Shown here: piece after piece, positions 1 to 10,707 of the stretch | Layout: each line of letters starts with the position of its first letter | Position numbering within the stretch: position 1 is the stretch's first letter | Assembly: GCA_021234155.1 (NCBI GenBank) | Contig: JAJEKV010000039.1 | Location: 312,001 to 376,000, forward strand | Source of the DNA: Isoetes taiwanensis | Lineage: Eukaryota; Streptophyta; Lycopodiopsida; Isoetales; Isoetaceae | Length of the DNA stretch: 64,000 nucleotides | Reading direction: 5' to 3' | Position numbers and translations under genes: made by a program | The notes under the pieces: generated by a model | The model's input: the letters and a program-made list of their open reading frames with translations, nothing else | Databases searched by the model: none | Told to the model about the DNA's origin: nothing

Positions 1-3000
1 GGTATCCAAAGGAAGTTGCTCAAGATCCAAGCTGCTGAAGGATTTGATTCTATATACAAAGTTTTTGCCAAAACCACTGACCTAACTCAGATGCTCTCTA
101 CTTTGCCCGAAAAGCATCATGTTTCTCACCATAGCCATGATCCTTTTTACCCTGATGCTACTGATGCACATTATGATCATCACCCTTCCATTCCAGTTTA
201 TGCCATACAAAAAGAAAAGAAAAAATCTAAAGAGGAGGAAGCTAATTCTCAAGTTGCAGAGGTCAAATCAGACATATCTAAGGTTACTGAAGCTTTAGCA
301 GAAATAACCAAACAATTGGTTGAACTCAAGGCTGCAAGAACAGGTAAAACTTACCCTGAATGTATTCATTGCAATAGGAATTCTCATCCATCAGAAATTT
401 GCTATTGGCAAGTGTGTCCTAAATGCAATAGAAAAGGCCATTTTAGAAAGGAATGTCCTGTTTGTTCTTTTTGTAAAGAAGTTGGCCATACTGATGTTAG
501 GTGTGCTGTTAAGGAATATTTTGCTAAGCAGGAAAAAGAAAAGAGACCAGATCCTAAACCTCCTGTGAGCTGAACCAAGTACCTCCATAAGATTTATTCA
601 GGCTATAGAAGTTCCTAAATCCGAAGAAGTTATGGTGGTGCAAACTAGAAGCATGAATGAAGCTCATGTACATGCTGAATCAAGTAGGCATTCCACTGCC
701 AGATCTTCACCACCTGTGGTGGAATCATCTGCTCAAATCATAGCTCCACCCCCTCAGCAAAAATATGGTAAGAAGGATCAAGACTTTGATGAAGTTGATG
801 TTTTGCTCAAAAATTCCAACGTAAGTGTGGATCTTTTCACATTGCTAAAGATTGCACCTAGTTATAGAAAAAGAGTACTGCAGCAAACTGGGGGTAAGAT
901 ATTAAATGCTTGTGTGAATTTTACTGATGCCACTAACCTTGTTCTAGCACAGAATGAAGAAGATCCTAGGGCATTTACATGTTCAGCTGCTTTAGGAGGT
1001 TCAAATGTGTTACTTGATGGGGGATCCCTTCTAAACATTATGCCATATCACATTATGAAAAAATGTGGTTTCGAGGTGGACAAGAAAGCTTCTATATTAT
1101 TAAGATCTTTTTATAATGCTAAGATTACCCCTATTGGTGTGGTAACTAAGGTGCCTGTTAATACAGAGGGCATAACTGTAGCTGCTAACTTTATTGTAGT
1201 AGCTTTTGAAGATATAGGGGATGAATCTGACATCTATGATCTACCTCTAAGGAGGAGATGGTTAGCCACTGTGGATGCTAGACCAGTCTGGTCTCAAGGG
1301 AGATGTACCATCTCCAATGGTTCTCAAACTGCCACAATTTACAATCAAGATGGCTCCTATGGCTCCAAAGAAGAGGTAAACTTTATTAAGGAGATGCTGA
1401 TTGAAGAACCTTTGGGGTCCTACAGGATAAAAAATACAAGACCAAGGAAATATGAAATGGTTCCTCTTATTATGGAGTGTGCACTCCCCAGCAGACAAGG
1501 ACCATCAGGATTTCTATGGTTTGATGGAGGTATTTTTAAAAAACTAAATATTGCATCATCTGCTGCTATTTTGAAAGATTCTTCTCACAAACTTTTAGCT
1601 AAAGTAGGAAGAATCTTTCCTCAAGTCACATCTAATGTAGAATATAAGGCTTTGATTGCAGGTCTTCAGGAGGCTAAAGCTATGGATATTGCTAACATTC
1701 ACATTTATGGTGACTCACAATTGATTTGTAGACAAGTTTCAGGGGATTATCAAACAAAAAATGCAGATATGGAGCTCCTAAAAAACCAAGTAATGGGAGT
1801 ACTCTCGAGTTTTGCTTCATGGGAAATCACTCACATACCAAGAGAGAAAAATGTGGAAGCTGATGCCTTATGTAGAGAAACTCTCATGTCACATTTAACT
1901 GAAGGAGCCATTCCAGAAGAAGATCTTGATGCTAGTGAGGTAAAAGAACTTTGTCCTATCCTAACCATCAATGCATCAGAAGAAAAGAGTACTGAAGAGA
2001 TTACAATCACAAAAAATGGTAAGACTAGAACCCTGTTTGTTGGAGATTTGATTGAATATCAGAATAGGGAAAGTATACAAATGTTTTTTGAAGAAAGGAA
2101 GGATGTCTTTGCCTGGGATTATTCTGAGCTCACTGGTATCAAAGCTGAGGTATGCCAATTTGAAATCAAGGTTAAAGAAGGATGTAAGCCTGTTTTTCAA
2201 AAACTGAGAAGAATTAATGCTTCATTGATGGGATTAATCAAGGATGAGTTGGATAAAATGTTAGATGCGGGTGTTATTATTGAAATCATTAATCCAGAAT
2301 GGGTATCTTGCATTGTACCTGTAGAAAAAAAGAGTGGCGCCTTAAGAATCTGCATTGATTATCGAGATCTCAACAAAGCCACTATCAAAGACTGCTATCC
2401 CTTGCCCTTTTTAGAAGAAATCTTATATGCTGTAGCAGGAAAGGAGGTATACTCATTTTTGGATGGATTTTTAGGATTTAATCAAATTAGCATTAAGGAA
2501 GAAGATCAACCAAAAACCTCGTTTATTACCCCTTGGGGAACTTATGCAATGAAAAGAATGCCTTTTGGATTCATGAATGCACCTACCACTTTCCAGAGAG
2601 CTATGGATGTTATTTTTAGACCTATGTCTCCTCAAGAATTCAGAGTTTACTTGGATGACCTTTGCTTAGGATCTCACCCTACTAATCATTTGGAATTGCT
2701 TGCAAAAATATGCTCTTTGTGCAGAGATTCTGGAGTCAACCTCAACCCAAAGAAATGTATTTTTTTTGCATCCAAAGGGCAACTTTTGGGGCATGAAGTG
2801 TCCAACAATGGTATACAAGTGGTACAAGAAAAGGTTGAAGCCCTCAAAAAACTGGTACCCCCCAAGAATTTGAAGCAGGTCAAAAGTTTTATTGGCATGA
2901 CTAGTTTTCTTAGGATGTATATTCCTAATTTTGCCCACATTATAAGTCCTATTTCTAAACTGACAAGGATAGGCAGGATTTCTAAATCTGAGAGCAAGTA

Positions 3001-4719
3001 TGTCCCTGTCACATGGTCATCAGATTGCCAAGAGTCTTTTGAGTTACTTATAAAAGCCATTTGTGAGGCTACACTTTTAAAAAAGCCTGATTTGGATATG
3101 CCATTTGAAGTTTATATTACTATTACTAAAAAGGCCATAGGTCTAGCAGCTTTTGCCAGCAAACAGTGGAGTTCAACTGAAGAAAAATACACTAGAATGG
3201 AGAAGAGTGCTGCTGCTCTTATGTTCCTCATTGACAGACAAGGTCACTTACTATTGAAGAGTTCTGTTCAAGTTTACATGAAGCAAAATCCAATGGGGTT
3301 GTTATTTGGTAAGGCTACTTCCAAACCAAAAATTCAGAGGTGGGCTTGTAAGCTACAAACCTTTGATATTTCCATTAAGGAGTTACATCAGGTGAAGAGT
3401 CCCAGTCTTTATTTACCTTACATTTTCTTTGATCATGAGGATGCAGTAGAGGTTGTTGACTTTGTGGATGCCTTAGCTTATTTGCAGGCAGAAGATGAAA
3501 AGCAGAGCCCACAGGATTGGCAGCTACCTATAAAAAATTTCTTACAATTCAAGGAGATGCCCTCAGGACTGACTTCGAGCCAGCAAAGGAGATTTAAAGA
3601 AAAATGTAGGCAATTTAAAATGATTAATGATGTTCTATGTAAAGTCAACAGGGATGGACTATTACTGAGGTGTGTCAATGAAGACGAATCAAGCTCGATC
3701 ATTAGAGAAATGCATGAAGGAGTATGTGGAGGCCATTTTGCTGGAGATACTACTGCCAAGAAAATTCTCAGGTCAGGTTATTATTGGCCTACAATATTTA
3801 AAGATTGTTATATTGCTATAAAATCTTGCCACAAGTGTCAAATATTTGGCAAAAGGATCCTCCTCCCAGCTGCACTAAACCCCATCATTTCTCCAGGACC
3901 TTTCCAAATATGGGGATTAGATTATATTGGCCCTATTAACCCCCCTTCTGCAGGACAACATCAGCACATTATTGTAGCTACAGATTATTTTACTAAATGG
4001 GCAGAAGCTATTCCTTTAAGACAGGCCAATGCTATTACAACATCAAAGTTTTTACATGAATATCTCTGTGCACGGTTTGGTATTCCTCTACAATTGCACT
4101 CTGACAGAGGTACCCCTTTTGTGAATGAAGTTATGCTACTAATAAAGTTTTGAAAAGCATTTTGCAGAAGACAGTGGATGATAATCAAAGGGATTGGCAT
4201 GTCAAATTGGTGGATGCTCTTTGGGCTTATAGAGTTACTATTAAAGCAGCAACCACTCATACACCTTTCAACCTAGTTTATGGCATTGAAGCTGTGCTTC
4301 CAGTAGAGCTTGAGCTTCCATCTCTAAGGTTAGCTCACAAACTATGTTTACCTTTTGAAAATGTCTTGCAGGAGAGACTGGATGCCCTTTTGCATTTAGA
4401 AGAATATAGAATGGAGGCTGAGAATGCCAATCTGCTAAAGAAAGCTAAAGATTTGGCTGCCTTCAAAGCTGCTCATAAAATACAAGGGACTTTCAGAGCA
4501 GGAGAGCTAGTTCTAAAATGGAATAAATCAAGGGAAGACTCAGCTAGTAAGTTTGAAAATCTGTGGGAAGGTTCCTATGAAGTGCTGGAATCAGCAGGCA
4601 CCAATTCTTATTGGTTAAAGGAATTAACTTCAGGGGTGTCACTTCCAAATCCCATCAACATTATTCACTTGAAAAGGTACTGGGATCAGCATATATGCTT
4701 GTCCCTTTTTATGCTTTAG
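1..4719 (+). pseudogene. gag-pol polyprotein of gypsy copy 1, frameshifted
   Basis: The gag C-terminus at 16-573 has CCHC-type knuckles, for example CPKCNRKGHFRKEC near 415-460. It ends early because 5 nt are missing near 560 relative to copy 2. The frame reopens at about 632-4153: protease near 1005-1040 (LLDGG in place of the usual D-T/S-G), archaeal-type RNase H about 1500-1880 (FDGG, EYK, GDSQ, EADAL), RT about 2200-2820 with YLDD at 2649-2660, a degenerate second RNase H about 3100-3420, and integrase from about 3700 with an H-H-C-C zinc finger and D residues in GLDYIG and HSDRG. A deletion near 4128 removes the integrase glutamate and shifts the frame; the tail continues at 4150-4719. 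Two smaller losses, 9 nt in protease and 24 nt in the second RNase H, keep the frame. It therefore cannot make a complete polyprotein. Confidence 0.9.
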
Positions 4720-5565
4720 AATTTTTAAAATCAGAATTAGGATTAGATAGGTTAGATTCCTCTTTGTCTTGATTTTTAGTATTAATTCTTTCATTGAGTT
4801 CATGTTTGCAGCCAGCCAAGGTGCAGGATATAGTATCAAACAATTCCAAGGCAAGGATTTTTACTAATGATTTGTCAAGTGTCATCTGCAGGAGCATCCT
4901 TCTCCCATCCACATTCATCTGTTTCACTGTGGTCCTACCTCCCACCTAGCTATTCATTCTTCATTCCATTCCCCCAAGCCTGCACTCTGCAAATTCAGCT
5001 TCACCATCATGGCTGAGTTGCAAGAATTAAGATTAACATGTTTATGTGTTTCCATGGCAGGTGCATCCTTTTCCCATCTATATTCATGTGTCGCAAGTAG
5101 TCCTGCCATTCATTTGAACTCCTCATTCTTATTTTCATTCCCCCACAAAGCACTCTGCATTTCAGCTTCACCACCATAGCAGAGTTGCAAATTTTTGAAA
5201 GAAGGACATGCATTTTCTTGTTTTGGTGAGATCTCAACACTAGCATATTCATCTTATCTCTTTACATCATTCACACTTCACTCACACCATCTCTTTATCA
5301 TTCTTATACTTATTTTCATTCTTATTCACCCATCACACGCCACTCACACCATATTACCACCATATTCACATTCATCACACTCATTTCACCTCACTATCAT
5401 CACAATATCACCACACGCACACTCATCTTTCCATTATTTGCACCCTACATTCTATTCCATCTTGTTCTCATTTTGCACACTTTGACAAAGTTTGAAGACC
5501 CCTCTATAGATTCCTTTTGGCATAATATGGCTGAGGGGACCAGCCATTTTCTTGTTTTGGCGAGA
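4720..5565 (+). other. Non-coding 3' tail of gypsy copy 1, with internal duplication and CA/TC-rich tract
   Basis: This lies between the end of pol and the inferred LTR. A block around 4886-5025 is repeated imperfectly at about 5056-5185; both begin with a sequence like GCAGGWGCATCC and end near GAGTTGCAA. The stretch 5255-5480 is a low-complexity CACA/TCAT-rich tract. The corresponding stretch in copy 2 (13440-13995) lacks one duplicated block and a further short piece, with short matching bases at the deletion ends. I see no credible gene here; open frames in the CA-rich tract are compositional. Confidence 0.7.
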
Positions 5566-6801
5566 TGTTGCCCCCAAAGGGCAACATACTAATTGTTGGT
5601 TCATATGTTAAAGTTAGGAAGGCTAAGTCAAAGGAGAACTTGGTAGTCAACATTGGTGTGAAGGTCAACGGATATTTATCTTCAAGGTCAACTCCCATAA
5701 GGAATACTTCATTTGAGGTCAAAGCTAGTCAAAAAGATGCTGGGTTAAAGAAGATTGGAAGATGCTTTTTGAAGATTGGAAGTTAGAGTTTGGAAGATCC
5801 CATGGTACTTGGTTCCATCCCTTAGCCATTTTTTATCCACCCCCATACCATATTCTTACCTCCCTTTTTGAATTTTCCTAGTCATTTTCCCTTATACTCA
5901 TATTCTTCCTTGCTCACCTTTTGCAAATCATATTTTGCTTTGCCTAAGTCCTTTTTTTAATGCATTTTATTTCCCCCATGGGATGTCCTATCTATTTCAT
6001 ATCTTTTTGCTCTATTTTCATTCCCCATATCATACCCTTGCAAATGCCCTTAGCCTAACTCTTATTTGCAATCTCTTATACCCCCTTGCTTCATTTACCA
6101 TTGTGCCCTAAGTACCCATGCCACCCAAATATCCCCCATGGAATATTCCAGTTATGGTATCTACCTAGAATATTCCCCAAAAGATTAGGGTTACCATAGG
6201 CCCAAATGATCAAAAGCTTCATAATTATTTTTGGGTATCTTTTCAACCATGGCCTAGCTTCCCGAAATTGCTAAATACAGCATATTCTCAGTTTATACCC
6301 CAAAAAATACGGCCACCGTATCGCGAAATTTCTGAAAAAATACTATCGAAGAATTCTAAGTTTGGAAACCTGCTCGAATCACGCCGGAATGGAATCATTA
6401 GGCTCTGAAAACTATCTATTTCTGTATTCCCGCCCTTAAGCATCCTATCAAGCCTAAACTTAAGCTCTAAGATGCCGGAACCGTTAAACCTAAACATATA
6501 TACTGGAAAACAATGACAGAAGATTTTTGAAGGCCCAGACGCATCAAACCTCAACATTGATACATGCTGAGCATGATCTGAAGACGTTTATGAAGTATCT
6601 GAGTGTTCCACAGTTCGATTTGAGAAAATTGGACTGATATTCCTGTTATGATATTATTTTATGACCTCCTGAGATACTTTGATGATTGATTTATGATCCT
6701 AAGACCTCTATTCATCTTGTATTACCTTCATATCAATGAAAATTGCCTGCCAAGTGCTTAAAAAGTTGACTGTCATGATCTTTTAGTATTTTTGCCACAC
6801 A
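5566..6801 (+). repeat. Shared gypsy LTR (3' of copy 1, 5' of copy 2)
   Basis: About 1.24 kb, highly similar to 13996-15233. I set the start at TGTTGCCCCCAAAGG because it begins with TG, is followed by a small inverted repeat (TGTTGCCC...GGGCAACA) and comes right after the tail shared by both copies. The end is set where the two copies diverge, just after TTTTTGCCACACA. A clear primer-binding site was not found immediately downstream, so the boundaries are approximate. Confidence 0.65.
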
Positions 6802-7514
6802 CACATTTTTACAGTAAGATATTCCACCATTTTTTCTTGCATATGACCACTTGCCCTTCTTTTCCCATCATATTTGCACCTGTGTGCAGAAAAAGTTCGA
6901 AAAAAAACCATTCCAAACTCAAGATATCATTTTTTGCATTCTGTCTGATACAATTTTAGACTGTTATTCACAAAACAGTGCCAAAAAAACAGTTTTAATG
7001 ATCCAAAATATGATTTGATTGCATGCCCCTTACCTTTGGGACCTACACTTCACCTCAGTTTTGAAATCTCTCAAAAATTCCCTCTGCAACTCAAGTTACA
7101 AAATTCTGAGATTTGTCTGTAGTTTTGACTGGTATTGACCAAAAATTGACCCAACTTTGAGATCGAATATCTTGCAGATTAGAACTCAGACTTGGTCAAG
7201 ATCTTCTTCCTTGCTTGCCTATAACTTTTCTGTACAAGTCACAATCATTTGACCTTGGAAATCAATCCACCTATGAGTGCTACATCAATTTGAGTGAGGG
7301 TTCCATATTCTTGAATTGGGAAAGGTATGAATGCTTGATATTTGAGCTTTTTCTTTGAGAAATTCTTGTGTAGACTGATCACCTTAAGTGATCTAGAGGT
7401 TCTAACCCCAACTTGAGCATAAACTCAAGTTGGCTTCTTGTGTTTGACTCTCTAGCCAGGTTGAGGGTCAACATCTTGGAGATTCTACCGAGATCTTCCT
7501 GGATTTCAGAACTC
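6802..7514 (+). other. 5' leader of gypsy copy 2
   Basis: Roughly 700 bp between the shared LTR and the first credible gag start. It has no long frame and no recognised gene. An upstream ATG at 7413 is in frame with gag, but the more gag-like start is the ATG at 7515 (MSPKQKF...). A tRNA primer site should lie near 6802; I could not recognise one of the common plant types (iMet, Asp, Lys). Confidence 0.55.
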
Positions 7515-9589
7515 ATGTCTCCAAAGCAAAAATTTCCAGCAGAACAAGAACCATTAGAAGATATTGATGCACCAGATCATTGCAGAGAAAGGTCATTGCC
7601 TTCAAGTTTCTCAACTAGCCTGCTTCAAAACATGCCATACCAATTCGAGTTGAATGTTCCTGTTCCTTTGCCTACTTTTGATTCCAGTATGAGTGCTAAC
7701 AACTTTTTGAGAATATTTGAGGATTATTACAGGGATTATGGGTTTAGGAAAGGCTGCAAGCCTTCAGAGTTTGAAAAATGTTTCAAAGAAGAGAGTGAAG
7801 CTGGTGCTTGGTTAACTTATGAAAAGTTAATGGGTACCACTTCATGGGATGAACTCGTCAAGAAGTTCCTGGATAGATTTGGTAAGTTAGCTGCTCCAAA
7901 AGATTTGGTTAATGAGTTGCAAGGTTTTTCTATACATGCAGGAGAAAGTGTGAATCAGTACAAAGAAAGGTTTAGCACATTTATGAGCAGGTGTCAAAGA
8001 GCACAAGTTACAATCCCAACCCTTTTTTTAGTTACTGCTTTCATCAATGGTTTGGAAAGAAGACCAGGTATCCAAAGGAAGTTGCTCAAGATCCAAGCTG
8101 CTGAAGGATTTGATTCTATATACAAAGTTTTTGCCAAAACCACTGACCTAACTCAGATGCTCTCTACTTTGCCCGACAAGCATCATGTTTCTCACCATAG
8201 CCATGATCCTTTTTACCCTGATGCTACTGATGCACATTATGATCATCACCCTTCCATTCCAGTTTATGCCATACAGAAAGAAAAGAAAAAATCTAAAGAG
8301 GAGGAAGCTAATTCTCAAGTTGCAGAGGTCAAATCAGACCTATCTAAGGTTACTGAAGCTTTAGCAGAAATAACCAAACAATTGGTTGAACTCAAGGCTG
8401 CAAGAACAGGTAAAACTTACCCTGAATGTATTCATTGCAATAGGAATTCTCATCCATCAGAAATTTGCTATTGGCAAGTGTGTCCTAAATGCAATAGAAA
8501 AGGCCACTTTGGAAAGGAATGTCCTGTTTGTTCTTTTTGTAAACAAGTTGGCCATACTGATGTTAGGTGTGCTGTTAAGGAATATTTTGCTAAGCAGGAA
8601 AAAGAAAAGATACCAGAGCCTAAACCTCCTCTGAGATTTGCTGAACCAAGTACCTCCATAAGATTTATTCAGGCTACAGAAGTTTCTAAATCTGAAGAAG
8701 TTATGGTGGTGCAAAGTAGAAGCATGAATGAAGCTCATGTACATGCTGAATCAAGTAGGCATTCCACTGTCAGGTCTTCACCACCTGTGGTGGAATCATC
8801 TGCTCAAATCATAGCTCCACCCCCTCAGCAAAAATATGGTAAGAAGGATCAAGACTTTGATGAAGTTGATGTTTTGCTCAAAAATTCCAAAGTAAGTGTG
8901 GATCTTTTCACGTTGCTAAAGATTGCACCTAGTTATAGAAAAAGAGTACTGCAGCAAACTGGGGGTGAGATATTAAATGCTTGTGTGGATTTTACTGATG
9001 CCACTAACCTTGTTCTAGCACAGAATGAAGAAGATCCTGGGGCATTCACATGTTCAGCTGCTTTAGGAGGTTATACCTTCTCAAATGTGTTACTTGATGG
9101 GGGATCCCCCCTAAACATCATGCCATATCACATTATGAAAAAATGTGGTTTCGAGGTGGACAAGAAAGCTTCTATATTATTAAGATCTTTTTATAATGCT
9201 AAGATTACCCCTATTGGTGTGGTAACTAAGGTGCCTGTTAATACAGAGGGCATAACTGTAGCTGCTAACTTTATTGTAGTAGCTTTTGAAGATATAGGGG
9301 ATGAATCTGACATCTATGATCTACTTCTAAGGAGGAGATGGTTAGCCACTGTGGATGCTAGACCAGTCTGGTCTCAAGGGAGATGTACCATCTCCAATGG
9401 TTCTCAAACTGCCACAATTTACAATCAAGATGGCTCCTATGGCTCCAAAGAAGAGGTAAACTTTATTAAGGATATGCTGATTGAAGAACCTTTGGGGTCC
9501 TACAGGATAAAAAATACAGGACCAAGGAAATATGAAATGGTTCCTCTTATTATGGAGTGTGCACTCCCCAGCAGACAAGGACCATCAGG

Positions 9590-9925
9590 ATTTCTATGGT
9601 TTGATGGAGGTATTTCTAAAAAACTAAATATTGCATCATCTGCTGCTATTTTGAAAGATTCTTCTCACAAACGTTTAGCTAAAGTAGGAAGAATCTTTCC
9701 TCAAGTCACATCTAATGTAGCAGAATATAAGCCTTTGATTGTAGGTCTTCAGGAGGCTAAAGCTATGGATATTGCTAACATTCACATTTATGGTGACTCA
9801 CAATTGATTTGTAGACAAGTTTCAGGGGATTATCAAACAAAAAATGCAGATATGGAGCTCCTAAAAAACCAAGTAATGGGAGTACTCTCGAGTTTTGCTT
9901 CATGGGAAATCACTCACATACCAAG
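9590..9925 (+). other. Archaeal-type RNase H domain located upstream of RT
   Basis: The frame shows the signature of the archaeal/type-I RNase H found in Tat/Ogre-like plant elements: an Asp in WFDGG, a Glu in NVAEYKPLI, an Asp in IYGDSQL and, in copy 1 where the end survives (about 1855-1868), an Asp in VEADAL, together with the SQLICRQVSG-type helix. All four catalytic acids are therefore present across the two copies. In the Tat/Ogre elements I know best this domain follows the native RNase H; here it lies between protease and RT. Copy 1 has the same order at about 1500-1880, so the arrangement belongs to the family and is not a rearrangement of one copy. Confidence 0.82.
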
Positions 9926-9928
9926 AGA

Positions 9929-10707
9929 ATGAGAATGAGAATGAGAATGATTTTTTATCGTCCGCTGAGGCCAATCGGCCTATGGGACCCACAAGGAGCG
10001 CAGCAAACTTATTACTGTCCGGGTTAATAAACCCCCGCCCCGAAGGATTTTCGAGGGAAAAACTGTGGCAGTAATAAGTGTTTGGGGTTTGGGTTCGGGA
10101 ACTCCTGCAAGACAGCCCTCTATGAGGACCCTTGGATCTAACAGGAGGATCCGGGGACTATGTCATGCGGGATTTGCAAGAAAACAAAGGAGAGGGAAAA
10201 GAAAACAAGAACAATGAGACAACAATGATAAGCTTCCTTGATGTCAATGATGATGATACATGAGCTCTCGCAACCGAGAGAAAACAGAAGTGAGACAAGA
10301 CTCAAAACTCATCTAAAACTCATGTGCTAGCTCTACTCATATATATAGTACAATGGCCTTTGGCCCAATATAGACACTCTGACTGATTTCGGTGCCGACT
10401 CCTGGAAGGAGGCCTGATTTGCAGGAATGCTGGCGGTGCCTCCTGAAGTGCCTGAAATCACGCTGATGCTGACGCGGGCGGTGATGGGCCGTCACTTGTC
10501 TGAGCGGAGCCTCTTGGTAGCAGACCCAGGCTTTGACTGCGTGGTCTGCTGCTTGGTCTTCTGCTGGGCCCGCGCCTGATTGTGGATCCGCGCCTGATTG
10601 TGGATCCTTGGACTTGACTTGGTCCGTCGTATGCATGAATAGTCCTGTACCAGGAGGCACAGGACTAACAATAAGAATGCTGTCAAACTGGACAAGTATA
10701 CAAAAAA
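9929..10707 (-). mobile_element. LINE 3'-end-like insertion in gypsy copy 2 with (ATGAGA)n tail
   Basis: Sequence absent from copy 1. At its left edge three ATGAGA repeats are followed by TTTTTTATCG, then CGTCCGCTGAGGCCAATCGG and about 100 bp that align with the LINE at 53721 (both have GGGACCC, AAAACCCCC and GGGAAAAAC blocks). Read on the minus strand, this is a LINE 3' end followed by a TCATTC microsatellite. The insertion replaced about 175 bp of the gypsy element (1850-2026 in copy 1). The right two thirds contain no RT and include a doubled GCGCCTGATTGTGGATCC near 10570-10610. That part may belong to the same element or to a different source. Confidence 0.65.

Larger units (their letters stand above)
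1..6801 (+). mobile_element. Ty3/gypsy LTR retrotransposon, copy 1 (5' end outside window)
   Basis: The left part of a tandem pair of gypsy elements. Position 1 corresponds to about position 8078 of copy 2, so the 5' LTR, leader and most of the gag domain lie outside the window. The body holds gag zinc knuckles, protease, two RNase H regions, RT and integrase, followed by a non-coding tail at 4720-5565 and an LTR at about 5566-6801. That LTR is also the apparent 5' LTR of copy 2, which makes an LTR-internal-LTR-internal-LTR array. Copy 1 keeps sequence that copy 2 lost at 1850-2026, and copy 2 keeps segments that copy 1 lost, so neither looks autonomous. Assignment to Ty3/gypsy rests on the RT-RNaseH-integrase order. 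Confidence 0.93.

Noticed and set aside
5195-5485. His/Ser/Ile-rich frames (also at 13615-14022)
   Set aside because: Produced by the CACA/TCAT-rich tract in the gypsy tail; both strands and several frames are open for the same reason.
5565-5786. 73-codon frame conserved in both gypsy LTRs
   Set aside because: Conserved only because the LTRs are near identical; no domain and no evidence of coding constraint from two so similar copies.
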